NCBI GenBank assembly: GCA_902540595.1
Contig: CACBNI010000001.1
Span: 95,933-159,932, forward strand
DNA from: an uncultured Pelagibacteraceae bacterium
Lineage (GTDB): Bacteria; Pseudomonadota; Alphaproteobacteria; Pelagibacterales; Pelagibacteraceae
Reading direction: 5' to 3'
DNA length: 64,000 nt
Shown here in pieces: positions 19,339 to 27,206 of this stretch. The number at the start of each line of letters is the position of its first letter. Position 1 is the stretch's first letter. Position numbers and translations under genes: made by a program. The notes beneath the pieces are model-generated. The model was not told where the DNA came from, ran no database searches, and worked only from the letters and a program-made list of their open reading frames with translations.

Positions 19339-20082
19339 ATGCAGAATTTCAAAATTTATATAGTTAACTTAAAAAAAGATAAGAAAAGAAAAAAAAATAT
19401 TTTAAGAGAAATAAAAAAACAAAACTTAAAAAATTACAAATTTATCGATGCTATAGACGGAAATAAATTAAAAAATAATCAGATTAATTTATTAATATCC
19501 AAAAATAAAAAATTTTTAAATCCACTTAATACAAATATGTCTAAATCCGAAATAGGTTGTGCTTTAAGTCATATTAAAATTTATAAAGAGATTGTTCGCT
19601 CAAAAATAGATTGTGCTTTAGTTTTAGAAGATGATGCAATTTTTCTTAGGGAATTTACAAAAAATTTAAAAGAATTTATTTTAAATAACTTTAGATATAA
19701 AAAGCAAATTATATTACTTAGTGAGTTATGGGAATTTTATAAGAAACCTCTTGATAAAAAAAAAAATTATGAAGTTGTTGATGTTACAAATGCATATTTT
19801 ACGCACTCATATTTCATAAATAAAGGGGCAGCAAGAGCTTTAGAAAATTTTAATTTTCCTGTAAAAACAGTTGCAGATAATTTTATTATTTTTAAAATCT
19901 ATTGTGGAATAAAAATTACTGGTCTAAACCCCTATATTCTAGGCCAAGATAAAAAAAAATTTATATCATCAATAAAATTTACGAGTGATCTAAGAAAAAT
20001 ATTTTTATTTAAAAGATTTTTGTATAAATCCTATAATAAAATATTGAAAAAATTTAACAAATTTGAAACTCATAAAAGTTAA
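19339..20082 (+). CDS. Glycosyltransferase family 25 (LPS sugar transferase)
   Basis: 247-residue GT25-type transferase. The N-terminus FKIYIVNLKKDKKRKKNI matches the family start (an 'IYVINLxxxxxR' pattern). The conserved block EIGCALSHIKIYKEI (about residues 71-85) and the metal-binding EDD in ALVLEDDAIFL (97-99) are present, as is the downstream HSYFINKGAARALENF segment. It is very lysine-rich and AT-rich even for this window. Likely adds a sugar to lipopolysaccharide core or O-chain; donor unknown. It stands alone behind a tRNA gene, not in an envelope cluster. Confidence 0.82.
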   Translation: MQNFKIYIVNLKKDKKRKKNILREIKKQNLKNYKFIDAIDGNKLKNNQINLLISKNKKFLNPLNTNMSKSEIGCALSHIKIYKEIVRSKIDCALVLEDDAIFLREFTKNLKEFILNNFRYKKQIILLSELWEFYKKPLDKKKNYEVVDVTNAYFTHSYFINKGAARALENFNFPVKTVADNFIIFKIYCGIKITGLNPYILGQDKKKFISSIKFTSDLRKIFLFKRFLYKSYNKILKKFNKFETHKS

Positions 20083-20156
20083 ACTAATTATTACTAATAG
20101 TTTCTTTCAAACTTACAAAATTAAGGTATACGTATAGTCTTAATAAATTTCGTGTT

Positions 20157-20255
20157 ATGATTTACAAAATTTTAAACTTTTCACTTAAACAATCTGTAAT
20201 TATTTTTTTTTTAATAGTATTCATAGTTCTGATATTTTTAACAATCTTTATATAA
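20157..20255 (+). CDS. Possible 32-residue single-pass membrane microprotein
   Basis: The frame ATG at 20157 to TAA at 20255 encodes MIYKILNFSLKQ followed by about 20 hydrophobic residues (VIIFFLIVFIVLIFLTIFI), one membrane segment with a basic cytoplasmic end. It sits 4 bases upstream of the thioesterase start, in the 177-base gap after GT25. No strong ribosome-binding site is seen. In such AT-rich DNA an open hydrophobic frame can occur by chance, so this is a candidate only. Confidence 0.3.
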   Translation: MIYKILNFSLKQSVIIFFLIVFIVLIFLTIFI

Positions 20256-20259
20256 AAAA

Positions 20260-20667
20260 ATGAACAATCAATTTGAGCAAATAAGTATTAAAAAAGGTTT
20301 TATGAAACATAATGGAGGAGTTTTATTTAAAACAATTTCTGAAACTGAATACGAATTTAAGACAATAATAAAAGAAAATCATCTTAACGCTGCTGGAATT
20401 ACTCATGGTGGCTATTTATCAGCCTTAATAGATGCTGGATCAGGTACCGCAGCACATAAAGCATCAGGAAATATGCACTGTGTTACAATTTCTTTAGATA
20501 TAAAATTTATTGGTGTTTCTAAAAAAGGTGATGAGATTATAGGCAACACTAAAATATTAAAAAAAACTAACAGCTTAGTATTTTTATTTTGCGAATTAAG
20601 ATGTGATGATAGAATTATAACTTCTGCATCGGGTATATGGAAAATTTTAAAAAAAAATAAAATCTAG
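20260..20667 (+). CDS. PaaI-type hotdog-fold thioesterase
   Basis: 135-residue acyl-CoA thioesterase. The hotdog signature is NAAGITHGGYLSALIDAGSG (about residues 45-65): the HGG motif with a catalytic acidic residue on the hotdog helix. The C-terminal strands SLDIKFIGVSKKGDEI and SASGIWKIL also fit. Probably hydrolyses aromatic or medium acyl-CoAs to free CoA. It is convergent with acetoacetyl-CoA synthetase, and the two stop codons share bases (CTAG at 20664-20667). Confidence 0.87.
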   Translation: MNNQFEQISIKKGFMKHNGGVLFKTISETEYEFKTIIKENHLNAAGITHGGYLSALIDAGSGTAAHKASGNMHCVTISLDIKFIGVSKKGDEIIGNTKILKKTNSLVFLFCELRCDDRIITSASGIWKILKKNKI

Positions 20668-22625
20668 TAATTTAATTCTTTTAAATTTTTAAAATAATCT
20701 AAAACTTTTGGATTTAATAAAGCTTCTTTGTTTCCTAGTTTGGTCCCTTCAATAGTATTTTTAACAGCTAATTCCACAATTTTTCCACTTTTTGTTCGCG
20801 GTATGTCTTTTACTACAATAATTTTACTTGGGACATGTCGTGGTGAAGTATTATTTTTTATTCTGAGTTTTATTTTTAATGCCAAGTTAGCTGTTAATTC
20901 AAAATTATTATTCATTACAACAAATAATATGATTCTGACATCATTATCCCAAGATTGTCCTACAACGATTGACTCCTTAATTTCATCAAATTTTTCAACT
21001 TCAGAGTAAATCTCAGCTGTTCCTAATCTTACACCACCCGGATTTAAAGTTGTATCTGATCTACCATGTATAATAAATCCACCAGTTTTTTTTACCTCTG
21101 CATAATCTCCATGGTGCCAAATATTTTTAAAGCGACTAAAGTATGCATTTTTAAACTTTATATCATTTTTATCGTTCCAAAATTTTAAAGGCATAGATGG
21201 AAAAGGGTTTTTGCAAACCAATTCTCCTTTAGTATTTCTTAATGAATTGCCTTTATCGTCAAATATATCCACATCTAAAGCCAGACCTTTATTTTGAATT
21301 TCTCCTAATTTTACTGATTGGTACAAGTTTCCAAGAACAAAACAAGAAACTATGTCAGTACCTCCTGATATGGATGCCAAATGAACATTTTTTTTAATGT
21401 TTTGGTAAACATATTTAAATCCATCATTTGATAATGGAGATCCAGTTGAGCAAATAGTTTTTAATTTATTTAGTTTAAATTTGAATTTTAAATTTGGTTC
21501 ACATTTTCTAAGTGTATCTATATATTTTGCACTCACTCCAAACAATGTAATGTTCTCTTTTTTGACAATTCTGAGTAATAGATCATTTCTTTTATACATA
21601 GGAAAACCATCGAAAAGGACAATTGATGCTTTAGATGCTAATACAGATACAAGCCAATTCCACATCATCCAACCACATGTCGTAAAATACAATACATTAT
21701 CACCTTCCTTAATATCACAATGCAATTGATGCTCCTTTTTATGCTGGATCAAAACACCTCCTGTTCTGTGGCAAATGCATTTCGGTTTACCCGTTGTACC
21801 ACTTGAATAAAGAATTGCTAACTCACTTTCAAAATCAAAATTATCAAATTTTATTTTTTTTGGATAATTCTTCATTATTTCATTCCATTTAAATATTTTT
21901 TGACTTTTAAATTTTTGGTTAAATCTTAAAAGTTTTTTACCAGGGTAATTAACGATAATTATGTTTTTTATAGTTGGTATAAGTTTTAGTATTTTTGGAA
22001 GTCTTTTAATAATGTTTATTTTCTTACCATTATAAAAGTAATGATCAGTGATAAATAATACTTTAGGAGAAATTTGAGAAAATCTTTCTACAAGACCATT
22101 AGTTCCAAAATCAGGACTACAAGATGACCATATTGCTCCAATTGAGGAACTTGCTATAAATGCCTCAACAGTTTCTATGCAATTAGGCATATAAGCTGCA
22201 ATTCTATCACCTTTTTCTATTTTGATATTTTTAAAAAATTTTACAAGCTTGGATGTATTTAAGTTTAATTGTTTCCATGACTTTTCTTCTCTAAAACCAT
22301 TTTCACTTATAAAAGTTAAAGCTTTTTCGCTATTGTTCTTTGATAATAAATTTTCACCAAAGTTTAATTTAGTACCAGGTAAAAATAAATTTTTAAAAAA
22401 AATTTTAGATTTTTTAATTTTTTTTTTACCTTTAACTCCACTGATTTTGCTAAAATCCCAGAATGCACTCCAAAAATCAGGAGAATTTTTAATACTCCAA
22501 TCTAATAAATTTTTATAATTATGATTAAATTTTTTTTTAAATTTTTTTGAAAGATAATTTTCAAAATCATAAAGATTTGATTTTTTAATAATATATGAGG
22601 AAGCTTGCCAAAGTTTTTTGGTCAT
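20664..22625 (-). CDS. Acetoacetyl-CoA synthetase
   Basis: Activates acetoacetate to acetoacetyl-CoA with ATP, giving AMP and PPi. It has 653 residues, typical for the family. The N-terminal ACS-type domain contains NYKNLLDWSIKNSPDFWSAF. The AMP-binding loop is LAILYSSGTTGKPKC, followed by the acetoacetyl-CoA-synthetase-like stretch HKKEHQLHCDIKEGD and CGWMMWNWLVS. The C-terminal hinge and catalytic Lys region is IPRTKSGKIVELAVKNTI. Likely lets the cell use ketone bodies or recycle polyhydroxybutyrate-type C4 units. Confidence 0.9.
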   Translation of the reverse strand: MTKKLWQASSYIIKKSNLYDFENYLSKKFKKKFNHNYKNLLDWSIKNSPDFWSAFWDFSKISGVKGKKKIKKSKIFFKNLFLPGTKLNFGENLLSKNNSEKALTFISENGFREEKSWKQLNLNTSKLVKFFKNIKIEKGDRIAAYMPNCIETVEAFIASSSIGAIWSSCSPDFGTNGLVERFSQISPKVLFITDHYFYNGKKINIIKRLPKILKLIPTIKNIIIVNYPGKKLLRFNQKFKSQKIFKWNEIMKNYPKKIKFDNFDFESELAILYSSGTTGKPKCICHRTGGVLIQHKKEHQLHCDIKEGDNVLYFTTCGWMMWNWLVSVLASKASIVLFDGFPMYKRNDLLLRIVKKENITLFGVSAKYIDTLRKCEPNLKFKFKLNKLKTICSTGSPLSNDGFKYVYQNIKKNVHLASISGGTDIVSCFVLGNLYQSVKLGEIQNKGLALDVDIFDDKGNSLRNTKGELVCKNPFPSMPLKFWNDKNDIKFKNAYFSRFKNIWHHGDYAEVKKTGGFIIHGRSDTTLNPGGVRLGTAEIYSEVEKFDEIKESIVVGQSWDNDVRIILFVVMNNNFELTANLALKIKLRIKNNTSPRHVPSKIIVVKDIPRTKSGKIVELAVKNTIEGTKLGNKEALLNPKVLDYFKNLKELNY

Positions 22626-22798
22626 TTTAAATTTACAAATTACTATTATATAATTAATCTTATTTATGATATTCTCACTATAATAAAAAAGAAAATGAGA
22701 ACTTTTTACACTCCGATTCGGTCATGTTTTAGTCTATTTTTGTTCTATGACTGTAACAATATCTGGTAGGTAAAAAAAAAATAACACCAAACATAGAG

Positions 22799-25279
22799 AT
22801 GAAAAAAAATAAAATAACTGCTGTTCTCGGCCCTACAAACACTGGAAAGACCCATCTTGCAATAGAAACTATGCTCTCATTTGAGACTGGGATGATAGGT
22901 TTTCCTCTTAGATTATTAGCAAGAGAAGTTTATGATAAAGTAATAAAAAAGATTAGCATTGATAAAGTTGCTTTAATCACTGGTGAAGAAAAAATTATTC
23001 CATCAAATGCCAAATATTTCTTATGTACCGTTGAGTCTATGCCAATCGACAAATATTTAGAATTTGTTGCAGTAGATGAAATACAAATGTGTGCTGATCA
23101 TGAAAGAGGGCATATTTTTACAGATAGACTTTTAAATATGAGGGGTGAAAAACTTACAATGTTAATGGGATCTAATACTATCAAAAATATTATTAGTAAG
23201 TTGGATGCAGACATAGAGTTTATAAATAGGGATAGATTATCAAAACTTACATATTCAGGTCATAAGAAAATTTCCAGAATAAATAGAAAAACTGCAATCA
23301 TAGCATTCTCTGCAGAAGAAGTTTATGCAATAGCAGAGCTAATAAGAAGACAAAAAGGTGGGGCAGCTATAGTAATGGGTTCTCTTAGTCCTAAAACAAG
23401 AAATGCTCAAGTAGAATTATATCAATCTGGAGATGTTGATTTTTTAGTTGCTACAGATGCTATTGGAATGGGTATTAATATGGATTTAGAACATGTTTAT
23501 TTTTCTAATCTTAAAAAATTCGATGGAAAAAAATTAAGGAGACTTAATCTTGCTGAGATAGGTCAAATAGCTGGAAGAGCTGGTAGATATTTAAATGATG
23601 GTAGTTTTGGTATAACTGGAAAATGTAAAGAAATAACAGCTGAAGATGTAGATCTCTTAGAGAGTCATAAATTTGAAGAAGTGAGAACCTTATTTTGGAG
23701 GAATTCAAACTTAAATTTTAATAACTCTTATAGTTTAATTAAAAGTTTAGATGAAAAACCTCACATAGAATGGTTAAGAAAAATACATGAATGTGAAGAT
23801 GAAAAAGCCCTTAAATATTTTTTAAAAGATACTAATTTTATCGATTTAGAATTTGATGAGAAAACTCTAAGTCTACTATGGGATTGCTGTCAGATTCCTG
23901 ATTTTGTGAAAAAAACTTATGGCAACCATTATGAGGTTATTGGAAGTGTATTTAAATTTTTAAGTAGCAATAAAAGAGTGATTTCTAACGATTATATGAG
24001 ATTACAGCTTATGAAACTTGACAAATTAGAGGGAAATGTTGACTCTTTATCAAATAGAATTGCAAATGTTAGAACTTGGTCATATGTTTCAAATAAAAAT
24101 AATTGGGTAGAAAATCAGGATTATTGGATTGAGAAAACTAAATACTTAGAAGATAGACTTTCAGATAGACTTCATGAAGAACTTACTAAAACTTTTATTG
24201 ATAAAAGAGCGAGTGTTCTTGCAAGAGGATTAAAACAAGACATGGAATTTAAAACAGAAATCTTGGAAAATAATGACGTGATGATAGATGAACAATTTAT
24301 TGGGAGAATAAACGGTTTAAAATTAGAATTAGACCTAAAAAAAGGTGCTTTAGAGACAGATATTAAATCCTTAAAAAAAGCAGCAAGACAGACTATTGGC
24401 CCAGAACTTGAGAGAAGAATTCAGGCAATTATTGATACGGGTTTAATTCAACTCAATCAAGATTTCAAAATTTATTGGAACAAATTTCCTATTGCGAAAC
24501 TTTCTTCGGGTACAGATTATCTTAATCCTAATTTTAATTTAATAATAGACGACATAATTGATCAAGACCCTAAACAAAAATTAAATGAATATATTTACAA
24601 GTGGATACAAACAAAAATCAATGAGGTATTAAAAAGTCTTATTGACCTAAAAAATATTAAAGAAAATAACCCATCTATAAAAGCCTTAGCCTATCAGCTA
24701 TATGAAAATAATGGTGTCTTGAAGAGAGACCAGGTATCTGAATATTTAAAAAATTTAGGTCAAAATGAGAGAAAAATTCTTAGAGAATTAGGTGTAAAAT
24801 TTGGACGGTATCATGTGTTTCTGCATCAATTAATTAAGCCTGAGGCTGTTTCTTTGAGAACTCTATTATGGAAGAATTTTCATCAAAAGTTTTTTGATCT
24901 AAAACCTCCAACATTTGGTCTTAATTTTATAGACAACAAAGACTTAAAAAACCAAAACTTCATGCTTTTATGTGGTTTTGAAAAATTTGACGCATTCTTT
25001 GTTAGGATAGATATTCTAGAAAGACTATTCATGTTAATAATTAATTCAAATTCAGGTGAAAAAAGTGACATAAAAGTAATCCCTGAAATGTTAAATTTAT
25101 TAGGATGTAGCAAAGAAAACTTTAAAAAACTTTTAATGAAAATGAATTATAAAGTATTTGAAAAAGAAAAAGAAATATATTTTAAATACGATCCAATTAA
25201 AAAATTCAAAAAAGCTCCAATTAAAAAAGTTTCAAAAGAAAATCCATTTGAAGTTTTAAAAAATTTAAACCTTAGATAA
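22799..25279 (+). CDS. SUV3-like superfamily 2 helicase
   Basis: 826-residue ATP-dependent RNA/DNA helicase like those found next to fdxA-carD in alphaproteobacteria. Walker A is GPTNTGKTHLA (residues 11-21), the DExx-box variant is VAVDEIQMCAD, motif III-like text is LMGSNTIKN, and motifs V/VI are LVATDAIGMGINMDLEHV and QIAGRAGRYLNDG. The long lysine-rich C-terminal half is less conserved. By family resemblance to mitochondrial SUV3 it may help RNA turnover; pnp is in this window but not adjacent. The 173-base gap before it shows no other clear gene. Confidence 0.85.
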   Translation: MKKNKITAVLGPTNTGKTHLAIETMLSFETGMIGFPLRLLAREVYDKVIKKISIDKVALITGEEKIIPSNAKYFLCTVESMPIDKYLEFVAVDEIQMCADHERGHIFTDRLLNMRGEKLTMLMGSNTIKNIISKLDADIEFINRDRLSKLTYSGHKKISRINRKTAIIAFSAEEVYAIAELIRRQKGGAAIVMGSLSPKTRNAQVELYQSGDVDFLVATDAIGMGINMDLEHVYFSNLKKFDGKKLRRLNLAEIGQIAGRAGRYLNDGSFGITGKCKEITAEDVDLLESHKFEEVRTLFWRNSNLNFNNSYSLIKSLDEKPHIEWLRKIHECEDEKALKYFLKDTNFIDLEFDEKTLSLLWDCCQIPDFVKKTYGNHYEVIGSVFKFLSSNKRVISNDYMRLQLMKLDKLEGNVDSLSNRIANVRTWSYVSNKNNWVENQDYWIEKTKYLEDRLSDRLHEELTKTFIDKRASVLARGLKQDMEFKTEILENNDVMIDEQFIGRINGLKLELDLKKGALETDIKSLKKAARQTIGPELERRIQAIIDTGLIQLNQDFKIYWNKFPIAKLSSGTDYLNPNFNLIIDDIIDQDPKQKLNEYIYKWIQTKINEVLKSLIDLKNIKENNPSIKALAYQLYENNGVLKRDQVSEYLKNLGQNERKILRELGVKFGRYHVFLHQLIKPEAVSLRTLLWKNFHQKFFDLKPPTFGLNFIDNKDLKNQNFMLLCGFEKFDAFFVRIDILERLFMLIINSNSGEKSDIKVIPEMLNLLGCSKENFKKLLMKMNYKVFEKEKEIYFKYDPIKKFKKAPIKKVSKENPFEVLKNLNLR

Positions 25280-25284
25280 TAATT

Positions 25285-25701
25285 ATGTTTTTTAAAAAAG
25301 ATGATAAAAAAATTGACGATAACTTTTTAATTAAAGTCGGTGCTTTGTTAATCCATACAGCCAAGATTGATGAAAATTATACTGATAATGAAGAAGAAAT
25401 AATTAAAAAAACACTTTTAGAATTGGGAGTTAAAAACGAAAATCTTTCTTCCACAATTAAGGAAGCAAAAATTATTGAGGAAAATTCAAATCAAATCCTT
25501 GAATTTACAAGAGAAGTAAAAAATTTATCTGAGAATGAAAAAATCAAAATAATAGAGGCACTCTGGGCTATAATATACTCAAATAAAGATGCCGATTTAT
25601 ACGAGACTAATCTAATGAGAAGACTTGCTGGGCTTCTTTATATAGATAGCAAAGTAATGGGAGATATTAAAAACAAAATTAAAGATAAAAATTTGAAATG
25701 A
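25285..25701 (+). CDS. TerB-family protein
   Basis: 138-residue all-helical protein with a TerB/DjlA-like domain: [27 protein letters not shown], then [36 protein letters not shown]. Conserved acidic positions ([14 protein letters not shown]) could bind metal. Its biochemical role is unknown in this context. It lies 5 bases after the helicase, and its stop overlaps the fdxA start by 4 bases (ATGA), so it belongs to the helicase-terB-fdxA-carD run. Confidence 0.75.
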   Translation: MFFKKDDKKIDDNFLIKVGALLIHTAKIDENYTDNEEEIIKKTLLELGVKNENLSSTIKEAKIIEENSNQILEFTREVKNLSENEKIKIIEALWAIIYSNKDADLYETNLMRRLAGLLYIDSKVMGDIKNKIKDKNLK

Positions 25702-26024
25702 CATATCTTGTTAATGATAATTGTATTAAATGTAAATTAACTGACTGCGTTGATGTATGTCCGGTAGATTGCTTTTATGAAGGGAAAAATATGCTTGTAA
25801 TTAAACCGGATGAGTGTATAGATTGTGGCGTTTGCGAGCCAGAGTGTCCTGTTGATGCCATTAGAGCTGATACCGAACCTGGAAGTGAAAAATGGTTAGA
25901 GATTAATACCAAATACTCTGAGATCTGGCCTAATATAAGTGAAAAAAAAGATCCTCCACCGGATCATGAAAAATTTAAGGATGAGCAAAATAAGTACGAA
26001 AAATATTTTAAAGAAAATCTTTAA
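25698..26024 (+). CDS. fdxA: Seven-iron ferredoxin (3Fe-4S/4Fe-4S)
   Basis: 108-residue ferredoxin closely resembling Azotobacter FdI-type FdxA. The first cluster region is [21 protein letters not shown], the second is [16 protein letters not shown], giving the 3Fe-4S plus 4Fe-4S ligand set. A C-terminal tail (about residues 60-108) with [18 protein letters not shown] is typical of the family. Soluble low-potential electron carrier; partner unknown. It overlaps the terB-like gene at its start and the carD gene at its end. Confidence 0.95.
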   Translation: MTYLVNDNCIKCKLTDCVDVCPVDCFYEGKNMLVIKPDECIDCGVCEPECPVDAIRADTEPGSEKWLEINTKYSEIWPNISEKKDPPPDHEKFKDEQNKYEKYFKENL

Positions 26025-26856
26025 CAGAAAAGCCGAAAAAAAAGTGAAAAAAAAAGTTACTAAAAAAAAGGTCGCTAAAAGTAAGCAAAAAAAAACAAAA
26101 AAAAAAATTAAAAAAGTTTCAAAAAGAGCTCCTACAAAACCTATAAAAACAAAAACAAATAAAAAAATAGTTTCCACTCCAGCAGTACCAAAAGTTGACA
26201 ACCTAAGAATCTCTAAAACTAACGAGGTAAAACCAGAGATAAAGAAAGTTAAAAAACAAGAAACTGAAAAAAGAGAATACAAAATCAAAGATTATGTTGT
26301 TTATCCTAAACATGGTGTTGGACAAATTACAGAGTTTAAAAAAATTAATATAGGTGGAATAGACGTTGAGACTTATGTTGTAAAATTTGAAAAGGATAAA
26401 GCTAATGGAATGGTGCCAGTTAATAAGCAGTCTCATTTGAGACCCTTGGCAACTATTAATCAGGTCAATAAATGTATTTCAATTCTTAAAAGTAAGCCAA
26501 AAATAAAAAGATCAATGTGGAGTAGACGGGCACAAGAATATGAGGCAAAAATTTCCTCTGGAAAAATTTATGAATTAGCAGAAGTGGTCAGAGATTTGAA
26601 TAAAGGTGACGATCTGATGGTTGATCAGTCTTATAGTGAAAGACAGCTCTTTGAAAAAGCATATGAAAGAATTTTATCTGAATTTCAAATTATTTTGAAT
26701 TTATCACTAGAGGACACTCAAAAAAAATTAGATAAAGCCTTAAAAAGAAACATGGGTAGTCAAGCACAAGCTGCACCTATAGCAACTAAAGTAGCTGCAA
26801 CAGAACTACCAGTAGACGAGCCAATTTCAGATACTGACGAACCTATTGAAGAATAA
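25981..26856 (+). CDS. carD: CarD-family transcription regulator with a lysine-rich N-terminal tail
   Basis: RNA polymerase-binding regulator of the CarD/CdnL family. The CarD/TRCF domain starts around [20 protein letters not shown] and extends through [14 protein letters not shown], followed by the helical DNA-contact region ([29 protein letters not shown]). Upstream is about 80 residues of almost pure Lys/Thr/Val, longer than usual for CdnL. Start is uncertain: the frame also has GTG at 25939 and ATG at 25966. I chose ATG at 25981, which minimises the overlap with fdxA (44 bases). A hairpin terminator follows 4 bases after the stop. Confidence 0.85.
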   Translation: MSKISTKNILKKIFNRKAEKKVKKKVTKKKVAKSKQKKTKKKIKKVSKRAPTKPIKTKTNKKIVSTPAVPKVDNLRISKTNEVKPEIKKVKKQETEKREYKIKDYVVYPKHGVGQITEFKKINIGGIDVETYVVKFEKDKANGMVPVNKQSHLRPLATINQVNKCISILKSKPKIKRSMWSRRAQEYEAKISSGKIYELAEVVRDLNKGDDLMVDQSYSERQLFEKAYERILSEFQIILNLSLEDTQKKLDKALKRNMGSQAQAAPIATKVAATELPVDEPISDTDEPIEE

Positions 26857-26860
26857 AAAA

Positions 26861-26900
26861 AAACGCCTCTCACACAAATTGTAATGAGAAGCGTTTTTTG
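26861..26900. terminator. Bidirectional intrinsic terminator between carD and the basic microprotein gene
   Basis: AAACGCCTCTCA (26861-26872) pairs with TGAGAAGCGTTT (26885-26896) with one internal mismatch and a 12-base loop. On the plus strand it is followed by a T-run (26894-26899), on the minus strand by the A-run complement (26855-26863). It therefore suits both the carD transcript and the convergent small gene. Confidence 0.8.
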
Positions 26901-26917
26901 TAAAGAGTACTAAGTTA

Positions 26918-27007
26918 TTATCTTCTTCTTTTTTTTGCTTTTTTCTTAGCTTTTTTCTTAGCTTTTTTCTTAGTTTTCTTTGCCGCTTTTTTTCTTTTCT
27001 TAGGCAT
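26918..27007 (-). CDS. Hyper-basic 29-residue Lys/Arg/Ala protein (histone-tail-like)
   Basis: ATG at 27007 to TAA at 26918 encodes a protein made only of Met, Pro, Lys, Arg, Ala and one Thr. It starts MPKKRKKAAKKTKKK, contains three AKKK units encoded by tandem 12-base repeats, and ends KKRRR. The start has a good ribosome-binding site (AGGGAG, 7 bases upstream), and a terminator lies just behind, so it looks like a real transcription unit. The composition resembles H1/AlgP-type C-terminal tails, so nucleic-acid binding is the natural guess. No function is established here. It is convergent with carD, which also has a lysine tail. Confidence 0.7.
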   Translation of the reverse strand: MPKKRKKAAKKTKKKAKKKAKKKAKKRRR

Positions 27008-27031
27008 CTTTAGCTCCCTGTTTTAGTTAAA

Positions 27032-27048
27032 CGAATCAAAATGATTCG
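27032..27048. promoter_or_regulatory. Palindrome CGAATCA-AAA-TGATTCG upstream of the basic microprotein
   Basis: Perfect 7-bp inverted repeat with a 3-base centre, 24 bases upstream of the microprotein start. Each arm contains a GANTC site, the CcrM methylation target in alphaproteobacteria. It could be an operator, a methylation-sensitive promoter element or a 5' leader hairpin. The remaining bases up to 27206 are AT-rich with no gene seen. Confidence 0.4.
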
Positions 27049-27206
27049 CTATTACTATATTTTTATTTTTTTCTATAAGTTATGTCAAACCTTTAATTAA
27101 AACTTAGAATTTGAAAAATTATTTTTTATTTTTTATTTTTTTTAAATTTTAATTTATTAATTAAGTTAATGTTTATGCGGTTAATAAACCATCTTATAAA
27201 AAAAAA

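Noticed and set aside
22672..22701. TTCTCA...TGAGAA inverted repeat upstream of acetoacetyl-CoA synthetase
   Set aside because: Only 6 bp arms with an 18-base spacing; too weak to separate from chance in AT-rich DNA.
22695..22769. 24-residue frame (MRTFYTPIRSCF...) in the gap between acetoacetyl-CoA synthetase and the helicase
   Set aside because: No ribosome-binding site, no recognisable features and near chance length; the gap more likely holds divergent promoters.
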